Shown here piece by piece: positions 26,448-34,418 of a DNA stretch of 52,822 nt. Both the position numbers and the translations under genes were made by a program. The notes below the pieces were generated by a model, which saw only the letters and a list, made by a program, of their open reading frames with translations, had not been told where the DNA came from and did not search any database. This DNA is from Planctomycetaceae bacterium. Lineage in GTDB: Bacteria; Planctomycetota; Planctomycetia; Pirellulales; Pirellulaceae. Position 1 is the first letter of the stretch; the number at the start of each line of letters is the position of its first letter. The stretch lies in NCBI GenBank assembly GCA_002717145.1, contig PBCP01000101.1, forward strand, positions 1-52,822. The letters run 5' to 3'.

Positions 26448-28118
26448 ATGAAATTCCTAATTTTCACATCGGTATTGTTTTTTTCCGTGTTCGCACATTC
26501 ACAGGAGCCGTTACCTGATGGTGTGAAGTATGAACATTTAAAGATTCCTATGCGTGACGGGATTCGTCTCAGTGCGCATGCCTTTTTCCCGGCAGGTGAC
26601 GGTCCGTGGCCGGTTTTGTATGAACAGCGTTATGCAGACGCCTCTAGTCGCGGTCATCAACTTGCTTTTGCTGATATCGCCAAACATGGGTATGTCGTGG
26701 TATGCGGAAACTTTCGCGGTAGTCAGAAATCGGAGGGAGTTTGGATCGGTTATCGCAGTCTAAGTCTCGGTCGCCACAAAGATGGATACGATGCCATCGA
26801 GTGGTTAGCCAGCCAGGAGTGGGCAACGGGCAAAGTCGGCACTTTTGGTAGTAGTCAAGCCGGGTATGCTCAGAACTTTGCTGCCATAAGCCGACCACCC
26901 AGTCTTGTAGCGCAGTACATGATTGATACCGGGCTAAGTTTGTATCAGGAAGGTTATCGCATTGGTGGTACAACCCGTCCGGAGCGATTCAAAGGGATGG
27001 ATAGCCAGTGCCGGGAGCCTGCACACAACCAGGAACTAATGCGTGAATGGTTTGCACACCCAACCTATGATCGCTATTGGAAAGCAGAGGATACGTCCCG
27101 TCACTTTAGACGGATGAATGTGCCTTGCATGACGATTGGTAGTTGGTATGACTTCATGAACCAGGGCTCCATCGCCAGCTATATTGGCCGGCAGCATGAA
27201 GGCGGACCGGAATCGCGTGGTAACCAGAAATTACTGATTGGCCCGTGGCTGCACGGACGTTTTAACAAAGGACATAAAGTTGGAGAGCTGACGTATCCAG
27301 AGAACGCAGGTATCGACATGGTTGCGCATATGGTGTCATGGTTTGATTACTATCTTAAGGATAAAGACAACGGCGTTGGGCAATGGCCAACCGTGAAATA
27401 CTATGTTATGGGAGCGACGGGTGAAGATGACGCTCCGGGTAATCAGTGGCGGGAAGCCAGCGACTGGCCGAGGACGGAAGCGACGGCTCGTGAGCCGTTG
27501 TTTCTAGCCGATAAAGGGAAACTGCAGTGGGAATTGCCGGATGGTCAGCCAGAAGGTGTTTCCGAGTATGTTTCTGATCCAAGGAATCCGGCAGAGATTC
27601 CGGGGAGAAGTTTTCCGGGGGCCAGGGACGCGCGATCATTCGAAGAGCAGGACAATGTCTTGGTTTTTGATACTCCCGTCTTACAGGGGCCCCTCGAATT
27701 GACCGGCGAAATTACCGTGAAGCTTTACGTGACAAGTACGGCTCCGGATACCGACTTTATCGTTCGTGTTAGTGATGTCTATCCGGACGGCCGCTCCATT
27801 TTAATTGTGGATTACATTCAACGAGCACGATATCGCAAGGGCTTTGATAGGCAGGTCTTTTTGCAACCCGAGATCGTTCATGAAGTTGGGTTCGATGTTG
27901 GGCATCTTAGTCAGGTCTTCAACACGGGGCATAAACTGAGAGTGACAGTGGCAAGTACGGGAGCACCTTTATACGAACCAAATCCGCAGAACGGCAAGCC
28001 CGAGACGATTGAATTCCCTGAGGATGCAGTCAGTGCGATCAACGCGATTTATCATACTGGAACCTACCCTTCGCATCTTTTGGTTCCAGTCGTCGACACA
28101 GTTTATGGGAGTAAATGA
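26448..28118 (+). CDS. Exported CocE/NonD-type hydrolase (X-Pro dipeptidyl-peptidase family)
   Basis: Serine alpha/beta hydrolase of the CocE/NonD family, 556 residues from the ATG at 26448. I chose this start because the MKFLIFTSVLFFSVFAHS signal peptide begins there. The longer open frame from 26394 overlaps the -35 box. The N-terminal hydrolase domain contains NFRGSQKSEG and the nucleophile motif GSSQAG with Ser136. A helical cap region follows, then LLIGPWLHGRF with the likely catalytic histidine. The C-terminal third is the jelly-roll domain (VLVFDTPVLQGPLELTGEI, VSDVYPDGRS). Members hydrolyse acyl esters or amides; the substrate is unknown. It is the first gene of a tight three-gene run, with 1 bp to the next gene. 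Confidence 0.88.
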   Translation: MKFLIFTSVLFFSVFAHSQEPLPDGVKYEHLKIPMRDGIRLSAHAFFPAGDGPWPVLYEQRYADASSRGHQLAFADIAKHGYVVVCGNFRGSQKSEGVWIGYRSLSLGRHKDGYDAIEWLASQEWATGKVGTFGSSQAGYAQNFAAISRPPSLVAQYMIDTGLSLYQEGYRIGGTTRPERFKGMDSQCREPAHNQELMREWFAHPTYDRYWKAEDTSRHFRRMNVPCMTIGSWYDFMNQGSIASYIGRQHEGGPESRGNQKLLIGPWLHGRFNKGHKVGELTYPENAGIDMVAHMVSWFDYYLKDKDNGVGQWPTVKYYVMGATGEDDAPGNQWREASDWPRTEATAREPLFLADKGKLQWELPDGQPEGVSEYVSDPRNPAEIPGRSFPGARDARSFEEQDNVLVFDTPVLQGPLELTGEITVKLYVTSTAPDTDFIVRVSDVYPDGRSILIVDYIQRARYRKGFDRQVFLQPEIVHEVGFDVGHLSQVFNTGHKLRVTVASTGAPLYEPNPQNGKPETIEFPEDAVSAINAIYHTGTYPSHLLVPVVDTVYGSK

Positions 28119-28119
28119 T

Positions 28120-29673
28120 ATGAAGCGAAGGCAATTTTTAGGAGCCGGTGCCGGCGTATTAGCCGCCGGGACAGTGGTTTCAGCAAACTCCGCGACCCGT
28201 GATCTTAGTGTCCCGGCCACTGAAGTCTATGACATGGGGAATCGCCGTGAATTGTTTGTCGATGATTTCTTGGTAGACACAATTGAAGGTGAATTGAACT
28301 ATAGACTACATTCGCCTCACCCCCAGGAACAGGTCATTCGTCAGGACAAACCGTGGGAAGGTAACGCAAGTAGTTATCACACGGTTTTTAAAGACGGTGA
28401 TACCTACCGCATGTATTATCGAGGCCATGACTTTGACATGACTGGCGGGACCTTGAAGTTTACCCACGGCGAATGTACCTGCTATGCCGAAAGTAAGGAT
28501 GGGATTCATTGGGAGAAACCTCAATTAGGGTTGTTTGAATTTGAGGGTAGTAAGAAGAATAATATCGTCTGGATGGGGCCAGGTAGTCATAACTTCAGCC
28601 CTTTTGTGGATGAGCGGCCGGATTGCCCGGAAGACGAACGCCTGAAAGCAATTGGTGGTCTCGCACACAATGGTGGAATGCGATTGTTTAAGTCTGCGGA
28701 CGGGACGAATTGGAAGCAGGTAGGCGACAAGGGGGTGATCACCGTCGGTGCATTTGATTCGGCGAATATTGCGTTCTGGGATAAGTCCATTGGCCGTTAC
28801 CGAGCTTACTATCGGATCTTTACCGGCGGGACGACAACCGCCAAAGTTTGGAAGCCAGGTGGAATTCGAGCCATACGAACAGCTGTCTCGGATGACTTAG
28901 TGAATTGGGAAGGTTTTCAGGATTTAACCTACGGCGATTCTCCTCCACAGCAGATGTACACCAACAATGTAATCTCCTACCACCGTGCTCCTCATATTCT
29001 GATTGGCTTTCCAATGCGATATGTGGAACGTGGTTGGAGTCCGACGATGAAGGATTTGCCCGATTTGGAAAATCGGGAATTGCGTTCGCAGGCCCACTTG
29101 CGATACGGCACAGCGTTAACGGAGACGCAGATTATGACTAGCCGTGATGGTGTGGAATTTAAGCGATGGGATGAAGCCTTTCTTCGCCCGGGTGTCGAGC
29201 GTAAAGATTCGTGGTACTACGGCCACAACAATGTAGCCTGGAATATGGCGTTAACAGCGAGTCGGTTTGAAAACGCTGAAGATGAATTGAGCTTTTATGC
29301 AGAGTCGGGAGGCTGGCACGGGGCAGGTAAGATTCTCACTCGCCATACGCTGCGTCAGGACGGATTTGTATCTGTGCATTCGACCCTTAAGGGTGGAAGG
29401 CTGACGACTCGTCCATTGACCTTTTCAGGTAGCGAATTGGAATTAAACCTAAGCACGTCGGCGATCGGCTACGTTAAGGTGGAATGTTTAACGCCTGAAG
29501 GAACAGCTATTGATGCGTTTGGTATCGAGCAAGCTGATGAAACATTTGGCGATTCGTTAGCTCGCAAGGTAACGTGGGAAGGCTGGTCAGGCGTGAAGAA
29601 ATTGTCTGGTAAACCGATTCGCTTACGATTCACGCTCAGCGATGCGGATTTGTATAGCTTTAAGTTTATTTAG
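28120..29673 (+). CDS. Tat-exported glycosidase-like beta-propeller protein
   Basis: 517 residues from the ATG at 28120, preceded by GGGAG with 8-nt spacing and 1 bp after the CocE stop. The leader KRRQFLGAGAGVLAAG is a twin-arginine signal. The body has repeated strand motifs of the five-bladed propeller glycoside hydrolase type (GH32/GH43/GH68-like): LFVDDFLVD, TYRMYYRG, CYAESKDGIHWEKPQLGL, RLFKSADGTNWKQ, AIRTAVSDDLVNWEGF and IMTSRDGVEFKRWDEAFL. The C-terminal 100 residues form a beta-sandwich (LTTRPLTFSGSELELNLS). The exact GH family and catalytic acids cannot be assigned by eye. An earlier ATG at 28009 lies inside the CocE gene and is rejected. Most likely it acts on an extracellular glycan. 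Confidence 0.8.
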   Translation: MKRRQFLGAGAGVLAAGTVVSANSATRDLSVPATEVYDMGNRRELFVDDFLVDTIEGELNYRLHSPHPQEQVIRQDKPWEGNASSYHTVFKDGDTYRMYYRGHDFDMTGGTLKFTHGECTCYAESKDGIHWEKPQLGLFEFEGSKKNNIVWMGPGSHNFSPFVDERPDCPEDERLKAIGGLAHNGGMRLFKSADGTNWKQVGDKGVITVGAFDSANIAFWDKSIGRYRAYYRIFTGGTTTAKVWKPGGIRAIRTAVSDDLVNWEGFQDLTYGDSPPQQMYTNNVISYHRAPHILIGFPMRYVERGWSPTMKDLPDLENRELRSQAHLRYGTALTETQIMTSRDGVEFKRWDEAFLRPGVERKDSWYYGHNNVAWNMALTASRFENAEDELSFYAESGGWHGAGKILTRHTLRQDGFVSVHSTLKGGRLTTRPLTFSGSELELNLSTSAIGYVKVECLTPEGTAIDAFGIEQADETFGDSLARKVTWEGWSGVKKLSGKPIRLRFTLSDADLYSFKFI

Positions 29674-29701
29674 GAATAGGTCGGAACAGGAAAGGTTTAC
29701 C

Positions 29702-31033
29702 ATGAAATTGTATCTCGCAGCCATTTTGATGGCGTTCGTCGTAGCCCCGGCCATCAGTGCTCAGGATGTTCAGAAAAAGCGGCGGGATGCTGTTTTGAAC
29801 GATAAGAAACAGTTGGATCTCGATGATTATTGGGTTTACGACGACTTTGAAAAAGGCAGGAAAGAGGCGGAGAAAACCGGCAAGCCAATGCTGGTTGTCT
29901 TCAGGTGCCTGCCCTGAGAGGCTTGCCATTCATTTGACGAGCAGGTTGTTCGTCGTCAAGGTGAGTTAGCTAAGCTGTTCGATCAATTTGTCTGCGTACG
30001 ACTGATCAAAGCAAATATGCTAGATCTCACTCTATTTCAATTCGATTTTGATCTGTCGTTTGCGATGTTTTTCATGAACGCAGATAAAACGATTTATGGT
30101 AGGTACGGAACCCGGTCATCTATCGAAGATGCCGAAAGCCATATGTCTCTAGATGGACTCGTCGCTGCGTTAGAAGGCGCATTGACCCTGCATAAAGGGT
30201 ATCCCGATAATCAAGGTGTTTTAACAGGTAAGCAGGCCGCACCGACAAAATATAAAACGCCTAACGACTTCCCGTCCCTTCGAGGTAAATTTGGTTACGA
30301 ACTTGATTACGGAGAAAGAGTAGTTCAGTCTTGCCTGCATTGCCATCAGATGATCGAAGCGGAGCGTCTTGTGTATCGGAACGAAAAGAAGCCGATTCCC
30401 GAAAAATTACTCTACCCACACCCGTTGCCTCAGACGATCGGTCTTCGGATGGATGTCGATACGAGAGCCACTGTGAAGGCAGTACTTCCAAATAGTGAAG
30501 CCGATGGAGCGGGAATAGAGCCGGGCGACGTTCTTGTTGCTCTGGACGATCAGGCGATTCTTTCAGTGGCAGATATTCAGTGGGCACTTCATAACGCTCC
30601 AAATTCCGGTGTGATTTCGGCAACCGTAGAACGAGGTAATTCGTACCTCAAACTAGAGATCAAGCTGGATACGCTTTGGCGGAAGAAAAATGATATATCA
30701 TGGCGAGTTACCTCCTGGGACCTTCGGCGAATGGGAACTGGCGGACTTGTGTTTGAGCCTGTCACCACCATTCAGAAAACTCAGTTCGGAATTCCGTCCG
30801 ACAAACTGGCACTACGAGTTAAGTACGTCGGCTTGTATGGAGCACATAGTGTTGCCAAACGGGCGGGAGTTAAACTCGGCGATGTCCTCGTGGCGTGTAA
30901 TGAGAAAGATGATCATTGGACAACCACCCAGTTGTTGGGTTACCTGACTACGAAGCACAAGCCAGGAGATCTGGTGCCGATGGAATTTTTGCGAAACGGT
31001 CAGAGGATTCGCGTCCAAATTAGACAACAATAA
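29702..31033 (+). CDS. Exported thioredoxin-like protein with UEAC motif, CxxCH and two PDZ domains, candidate selenoprotein
   Basis: Readthrough of one TGA (29915-29917) gives 443 residues in one frame. The ATG at 29702 has a strong AGGAAAGG site. A signal peptide (1-20, AISA cut) is followed by a thioredoxin-like domain: KPMLVVFRCLP, then the TGA as residue 72, EAC and a helix. U72 and C75 form UxxC at the CxxC position. The fold continues through FVCVRLIKAN, FAMFFMNADKTIYGRYG and a C-terminal helix. CLHCH (C211, C214, H215) resembles a c-type haem motif. Two PDZ-like domains follow, about 225-305 (AGIEPGDVLVALDD) and 350-440 (AGVKLGDVLVACNE). A hairpin at 29934-29959 matches the bacterial SECIS layout closely. 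The gene is the third in the CocE/propeller run, 28 bp after its neighbour. Conserved protein sequence on both sides of the TGA argues against a dead gene. Confidence 0.8.
29934..29959 (+). promoter_or_regulatory. Candidate bacterial SECIS hairpin (29702 gene)
   Basis: TTGACGA (29934-29940) and TCGTCAA (29953-29959) are perfectly complementary over 7 bp and enclose a 12-nt loop beginning with G (GCAGGUUGUUCG). The loop starts 24 nt after the TGA. Spacing, loop size and leading G all fit the bacterial SECIS consensus. An alternative register (GACGA/TCGTC, 9-nt loop) keeps the leading G. Confidence 0.65.
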
Positions 31034-31139
31034 ATCACAAGCCGTTTTTCTATTCGTCTGAGATGAACGGAGCCAACTCGAGCGATGAAAGACGAGCGAA
31101 TGATGAATCGCTGAGTTACGTAATTGTCGTAAGAATCTC

Positions 31140-33203
31140 TTAAGTGGCTCTTCGTTTCGGTCGCCTGCCCTGCCCTCCGGGGCGTCCTGAGCTTCTAGGG
31201 CCTCCAGAGCTTCTCGAGCCACTCGGCCGCCGCGAACCGCTGCGACCTCGTGAGCCTGCGCCCCCGTCACGGCGGCGTCCTCTGGAACCACCGTCACTTC
31301 GTGAATCTCCGTCCCCGTCACTTCGGCGGCGTCCTCTGGGGCCACCGTCGCGTCGTGAATTTCCTCGACCCCGTGAATCACGACGGTCTCCAAAGCTTCG
31401 TCGCCCGCGTTCACCACCACGCGAGTCTCTGCCTCCGAAACGTCTGGGCTTTTCGGGAGGCTCTTCCAGCCCCTTAACGCCTTCGGCGATATGTCCTTTG
31501 TCCGTCTTGACTCGTTTGTAGGAAACTCTTTGCCCTTCACCGAGAGAGTCAAAACGCCATCGACCAAAGACGCTCGTCATGTGGAAATAGAGTTCCTTGC
31601 CGGTTTTCGTTTTGATAAATCCAAACCCCTTTGGAGATAGCTTAACGATTTCTCCTTCAGAAATTCGGGCTCGTTTCGGAGTCGGGCGAACCTTTATTTT
31701 GCGGGGTTCGTTATTGTTTTCAGACGTAGGTGGGTTGTCAGATCTTCTTAAAGATCGCTTGATCGGAGATTTGGGCTTGTTTTTCTGACCTTCGGTCATT
31801 GGAATCTCCAGTAGTGCGGACAACTCGTCGGTGGGTTCAGGTTCTAGAATTGAATCAATGGCATCAGGCGTAATTAGGTCCAGCCCGTTATCTTCCAGAG
31901 TAATTTCGTCTTCGCTTAACTCGACCGGCGCGGACTCGTCTTCGTTCATGGTGTCGGTGGAACCATTCTGGCTCGTGTCTTCGATATCCTCTTTATCCTC
32001 GACGACGTTTTCTTCAGTGGAGGATAAAGACGCCTGCGCGGGAGATCCTTTCACAGCAGTTATTGCTTGATGATAAGAGTCGCCACGATTTTCGAAGACG
32101 TCGATGGGGAAACCAATTAGCTTCTCGATTTCGGCAAGAATGCCTTTCTCATGCGTAGCACAAAAGGAAATCGCAATGCCTTCGGCGCCGGCTCGCCCGG
32201 TGCGTCCGATTCGATGAACGTAGTCCTCGATGTCGAACGGTAGATCATAATTAAAAACATGGGTTATCCCGTCGATGTCGATTCCACGTGAAGCGACATC
32301 CGTAGCCACTAAGATCTGGACGTTCTCTTTGCGGAACTTATTCATGATACGCTCACGCTGGGTTTGACGTTTATTACCGTGAATCGTATCGGTTTTGAAT
32401 CCCTTTTTGTTAAGCCATCCCGTTAGCTTATCCGCCGTATGCTTTTTGTTGACGAAAACCATGGTTTGCCCCGGCGTCAATTCATGGAGGAGCCTGAGTA
32501 GTAAAGGTCTTTTCTTTGAATTCTCTACATAACATAGATGCTGTGATACCGTTTCAACTGCCGGGTATTCTGGTGCGATATCGACACGAACCGAGTCCCG
32601 AAGTAGTCCGCCCGCCAGTTTCGCGACCTTTTTATCAATTGTTGCCGAGAAAAACAGCGATTGTCGCTGCTCGGGAAGCTCTGCCATGATACGTTCTAGA
32701 TCCGGCTGGAAGCCCATGTCGAGCATGCGATCGGCCTCGTCTAAAACGAAGTATTTCAGTTCATCTAAACGCAATGCGTCCTGTTGAAGCAAGTCGATTA
32801 GACGTCCGGGAGTTGCAATGACGATATGCGCTCCTCGTTTCATTGCTTTGATTTGACGCACTTCCGAAACACCACCATAGATGAGTGTGTGTCGGAGAAA
32901 TAAGTGCGTCCCGTATGTATCAAAACTCTTACCAATCTGAATCACTAACTCACGAGTTGGAGCTAGCACCAAAGCTTTTGGACGATAAGGCGTGGCCTTG
33001 CGGTTCTTTTGTCCCAAGGCATTAAGGATTGGTAACGCGAATGCTGCTGTTTTACCTGTTCCGGTTTGAGCGCAACCAAGGATATCTTTTCCTTCCAACG
33101 CGGGTGGAATCGTCTGGATCTGTATGGGAGTTGGCTCAACGTATCCGGCATCCGCTAGCGCGCGTTGCAATTGGTCCATTAGGTTGATTTGCTGGAAGTC
33201 CAT
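31140..33203 (-). CDS. DEAD-box RNA helicase (RhlE-like) fused to a cold-shock domain and RG-rich tail
   Basis: ATP-dependent RNA helicase of 687 residues. Core motifs: the Q-motif region PTPIQIQTIP, AQTGTGKT (45-52), PTRELV (82-87), DEAD (155-158), SAT (186-188), ATDVASRGIDI (300-310) and HRIGRTGR (330-337). After an acidic linker (about 395-470) and a basic segment comes a cold-shock/OB domain (about 514-576) with RNP1-like KGFGFIK (525-531) and RNP2-like LYFHMT (538-543). The tail (about 587-687) is arginine/glycine/serine-rich (GRRRS, SRGRGNS repeats) and likely binds RNA. It would unwind structured RNA, for instance in the cold or in ribosome assembly. It stands alone, convergent with the 29702 gene, and is an ordinary housekeeping gene among accessory neighbours. 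Confidence 0.93.
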   Translation of the reverse strand: MDFQQINLMDQLQRALADAGYVEPTPIQIQTIPPALEGKDILGCAQTGTGKTAAFALPILNALGQKNRKATPYRPKALVLAPTRELVIQIGKSFDTYGTHLFLRHTLIYGGVSEVRQIKAMKRGAHIVIATPGRLIDLLQQDALRLDELKYFVLDEADRMLDMGFQPDLERIMAELPEQRQSLFFSATIDKKVAKLAGGLLRDSVRVDIAPEYPAVETVSQHLCYVENSKKRPLLLRLLHELTPGQTMVFVNKKHTADKLTGWLNKKGFKTDTIHGNKRQTQRERIMNKFRKENVQILVATDVASRGIDIDGITHVFNYDLPFDIEDYVHRIGRTGRAGAEGIAISFCATHEKGILAEIEKLIGFPIDVFENRGDSYHQAITAVKGSPAQASLSSTEENVVEDKEDIEDTSQNGSTDTMNEDESAPVELSEDEITLEDNGLDLITPDAIDSILEPEPTDELSALLEIPMTEGQKNKPKSPIKRSLRRSDNPPTSENNNEPRKIKVRPTPKRARISEGEIVKLSPKGFGFIKTKTGKELYFHMTSVFGRWRFDSLGEGQRVSYKRVKTDKGHIAEGVKGLEEPPEKPRRFGGRDSRGGERGRRSFGDRRDSRGRGNSRRDGGPRGRRRSDGDGDSRSDGGSRGRRRDGGAGSRGRSGSRRPSGSRSSGGPRSSGRPGGQGRRPKRRAT

Positions 33204-33311
33204 AAGCGGCTAGTTTAGCTCTGTAAGCATTGAGGGAATACGGCAGGACTTACTGACTATAGCTATGACAGATGATATCGAATAGTGCAAACTAGAGCTC
33301 CAGAGCAGCGA

Positions 33312-34373
33312 TTATTCGATGATTTGGAGCCACCATGGACGTTGGCCGGTATCGATCGTGTCTATTCTTGTTAACACTCCGGTTCGCCGGTTGCGTTTGA
33401 ACACAGCTATTTTGCCAGAATCCTGTCCGCCGGCATAAAGCCATTTTCCAGATGGACTGATTGCAAAGCTGCGAGGATTAGGTTCAGTCGCGTAGATGCC
33501 GACGGTGCTCAATTCACCTGTGCGGGGGGTGATTCGGAAGGTGGCGATGCTGTTATGCCCGCGGTTGGCGACATAGACAAATCGCCCGTCTTCCGAAAGA
33601 GTCATGCGAGCTGTCGCCCCTTTTCCGTTCGGCCAGTCATCCGGCACTGAGGAAATAACTTGCTTCGTGTTTAACAGACCATCTGGTCTGATTTCATAAA
33701 AGACCGCCTTATTGCCCTGTTCGTAATCTCCATAAAGCCAGGGTTTCGTTGGATGAGTTGCTAAATGGCGAGGTCCTGTCTTCTCTGCTGAAATCAACGA
33801 ACCATTCTCCAGCGTCGTCAACTGTCCCGTCTGATCATTGAATCCAAATTGAACAATCAGGTTCGGGCCCGTATGTGGAATATAAACAAATCGATTGTCT
33901 CGTGTAGCGGCTACGCCATGTGCGTTTAGTGCCGTTTCACCAAAGAAACTTGCCTTGGAATTGAGGCGGCCCTGCCCGTCAACAGCATGAACAGAGACCC
34001 GTCCTGTATGGTAGTAGGCCGTGATCAACCAATTGCCGGAGTAGTCCTGCCAGTGGTATGCCGGGTCCTGGTCAACGTTGATGGTGCTTAAATGCTTGAG
34101 TTCGCCGGTTTGGTGGTCGATTGCAAATGAAGCAAGTCCTCCGGCATTGCGTAGCGACAGAAAGAGGACTTCTCCATCCTGCGAAACCGACATTGGCCCG
34201 GGGTCTGATTCAGTTTTGTGATTTCTAACATGGGTAAGTTGGCCGGTTCGCGAATTTATTTCGAAAACTGCAATGTGTTTCTCGTCCGGAAGCGAGACAA
34301 GTAGGAAAGGTTTCGCCCATAAATGTGAAGTGCTAAGCGTTATGAGCAAAACGATAAGTAGCCGAAAAAGCAC
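33312..34373 (-). CDS. Exported lactonase-type seven-bladed beta-propeller protein
   Basis: Lactonase-family (6-phosphogluconolactonase/YbhE-like) beta-propeller of 353 residues. It starts at a GTG with AAGGA upstream and opens with a signal peptide (LLIVLLITLSTSHLWA). Repeated blade motifs: HIAVFEINSRTGQLTHV, LASFAIDHQTGELKHL, IVQFGFNDQTGQLTTL, IATFRITPRTGELSTV and IAVFKRNRRTGVLTRI. The export signal argues against the cytoplasmic pentose-phosphate enzyme and for an extracytoplasmic lactonase or a binding propeller. It is the last gene of the eight-gene run, 45 bp after the DUF1501 stop. It may open sugar lactones released by the neighbours (inference). Confidence 0.87.
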   Translation of the reverse strand: MLFRLLIVLLITLSTSHLWAKPFLLVSLPDEKHIAVFEINSRTGQLTHVRNHKTESDPGPMSVSQDGEVLFLSLRNAGGLASFAIDHQTGELKHLSTINVDQDPAYHWQDYSGNWLITAYYHTGRVSVHAVDGQGRLNSKASFFGETALNAHGVAATRDNRFVYIPHTGPNLIVQFGFNDQTGQLTTLENGSLISAEKTGPRHLATHPTKPWLYGDYEQGNKAVFYEIRPDGLLNTKQVISSVPDDWPNGKGATARMTLSEDGRFVYVANRGHNSIATFRITPRTGELSTVGIYATEPNPRSFAISPSGKWLYAGGQDSGKIAVFKRNRRTGVLTRIDTIDTGQRPWWLQIIE

Positions 34374-34418
34374 CGCGTTGTCCTTTTTTAAATGAAGTCG
34401 TGAGTTAATCGTGATGGA

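Noticed and set aside
29918-30016. Separate PDZ gene starting at 30017
   Set aside because: The 33 codons between the TGA and that ATG complete the thioredoxin fold (EACHSFDE to FVCVRLIKAN). A start at 30017 would cut the domain in half and lacks a ribosome-binding site and signal peptide.
31144-31521. Proline/arginine-rich reading frame on the plus strand
   Set aside because: It is the antisense image of the RG-rich tail of the helicase gene. Low-complexity GC-rich codons keep the opposite strand open.
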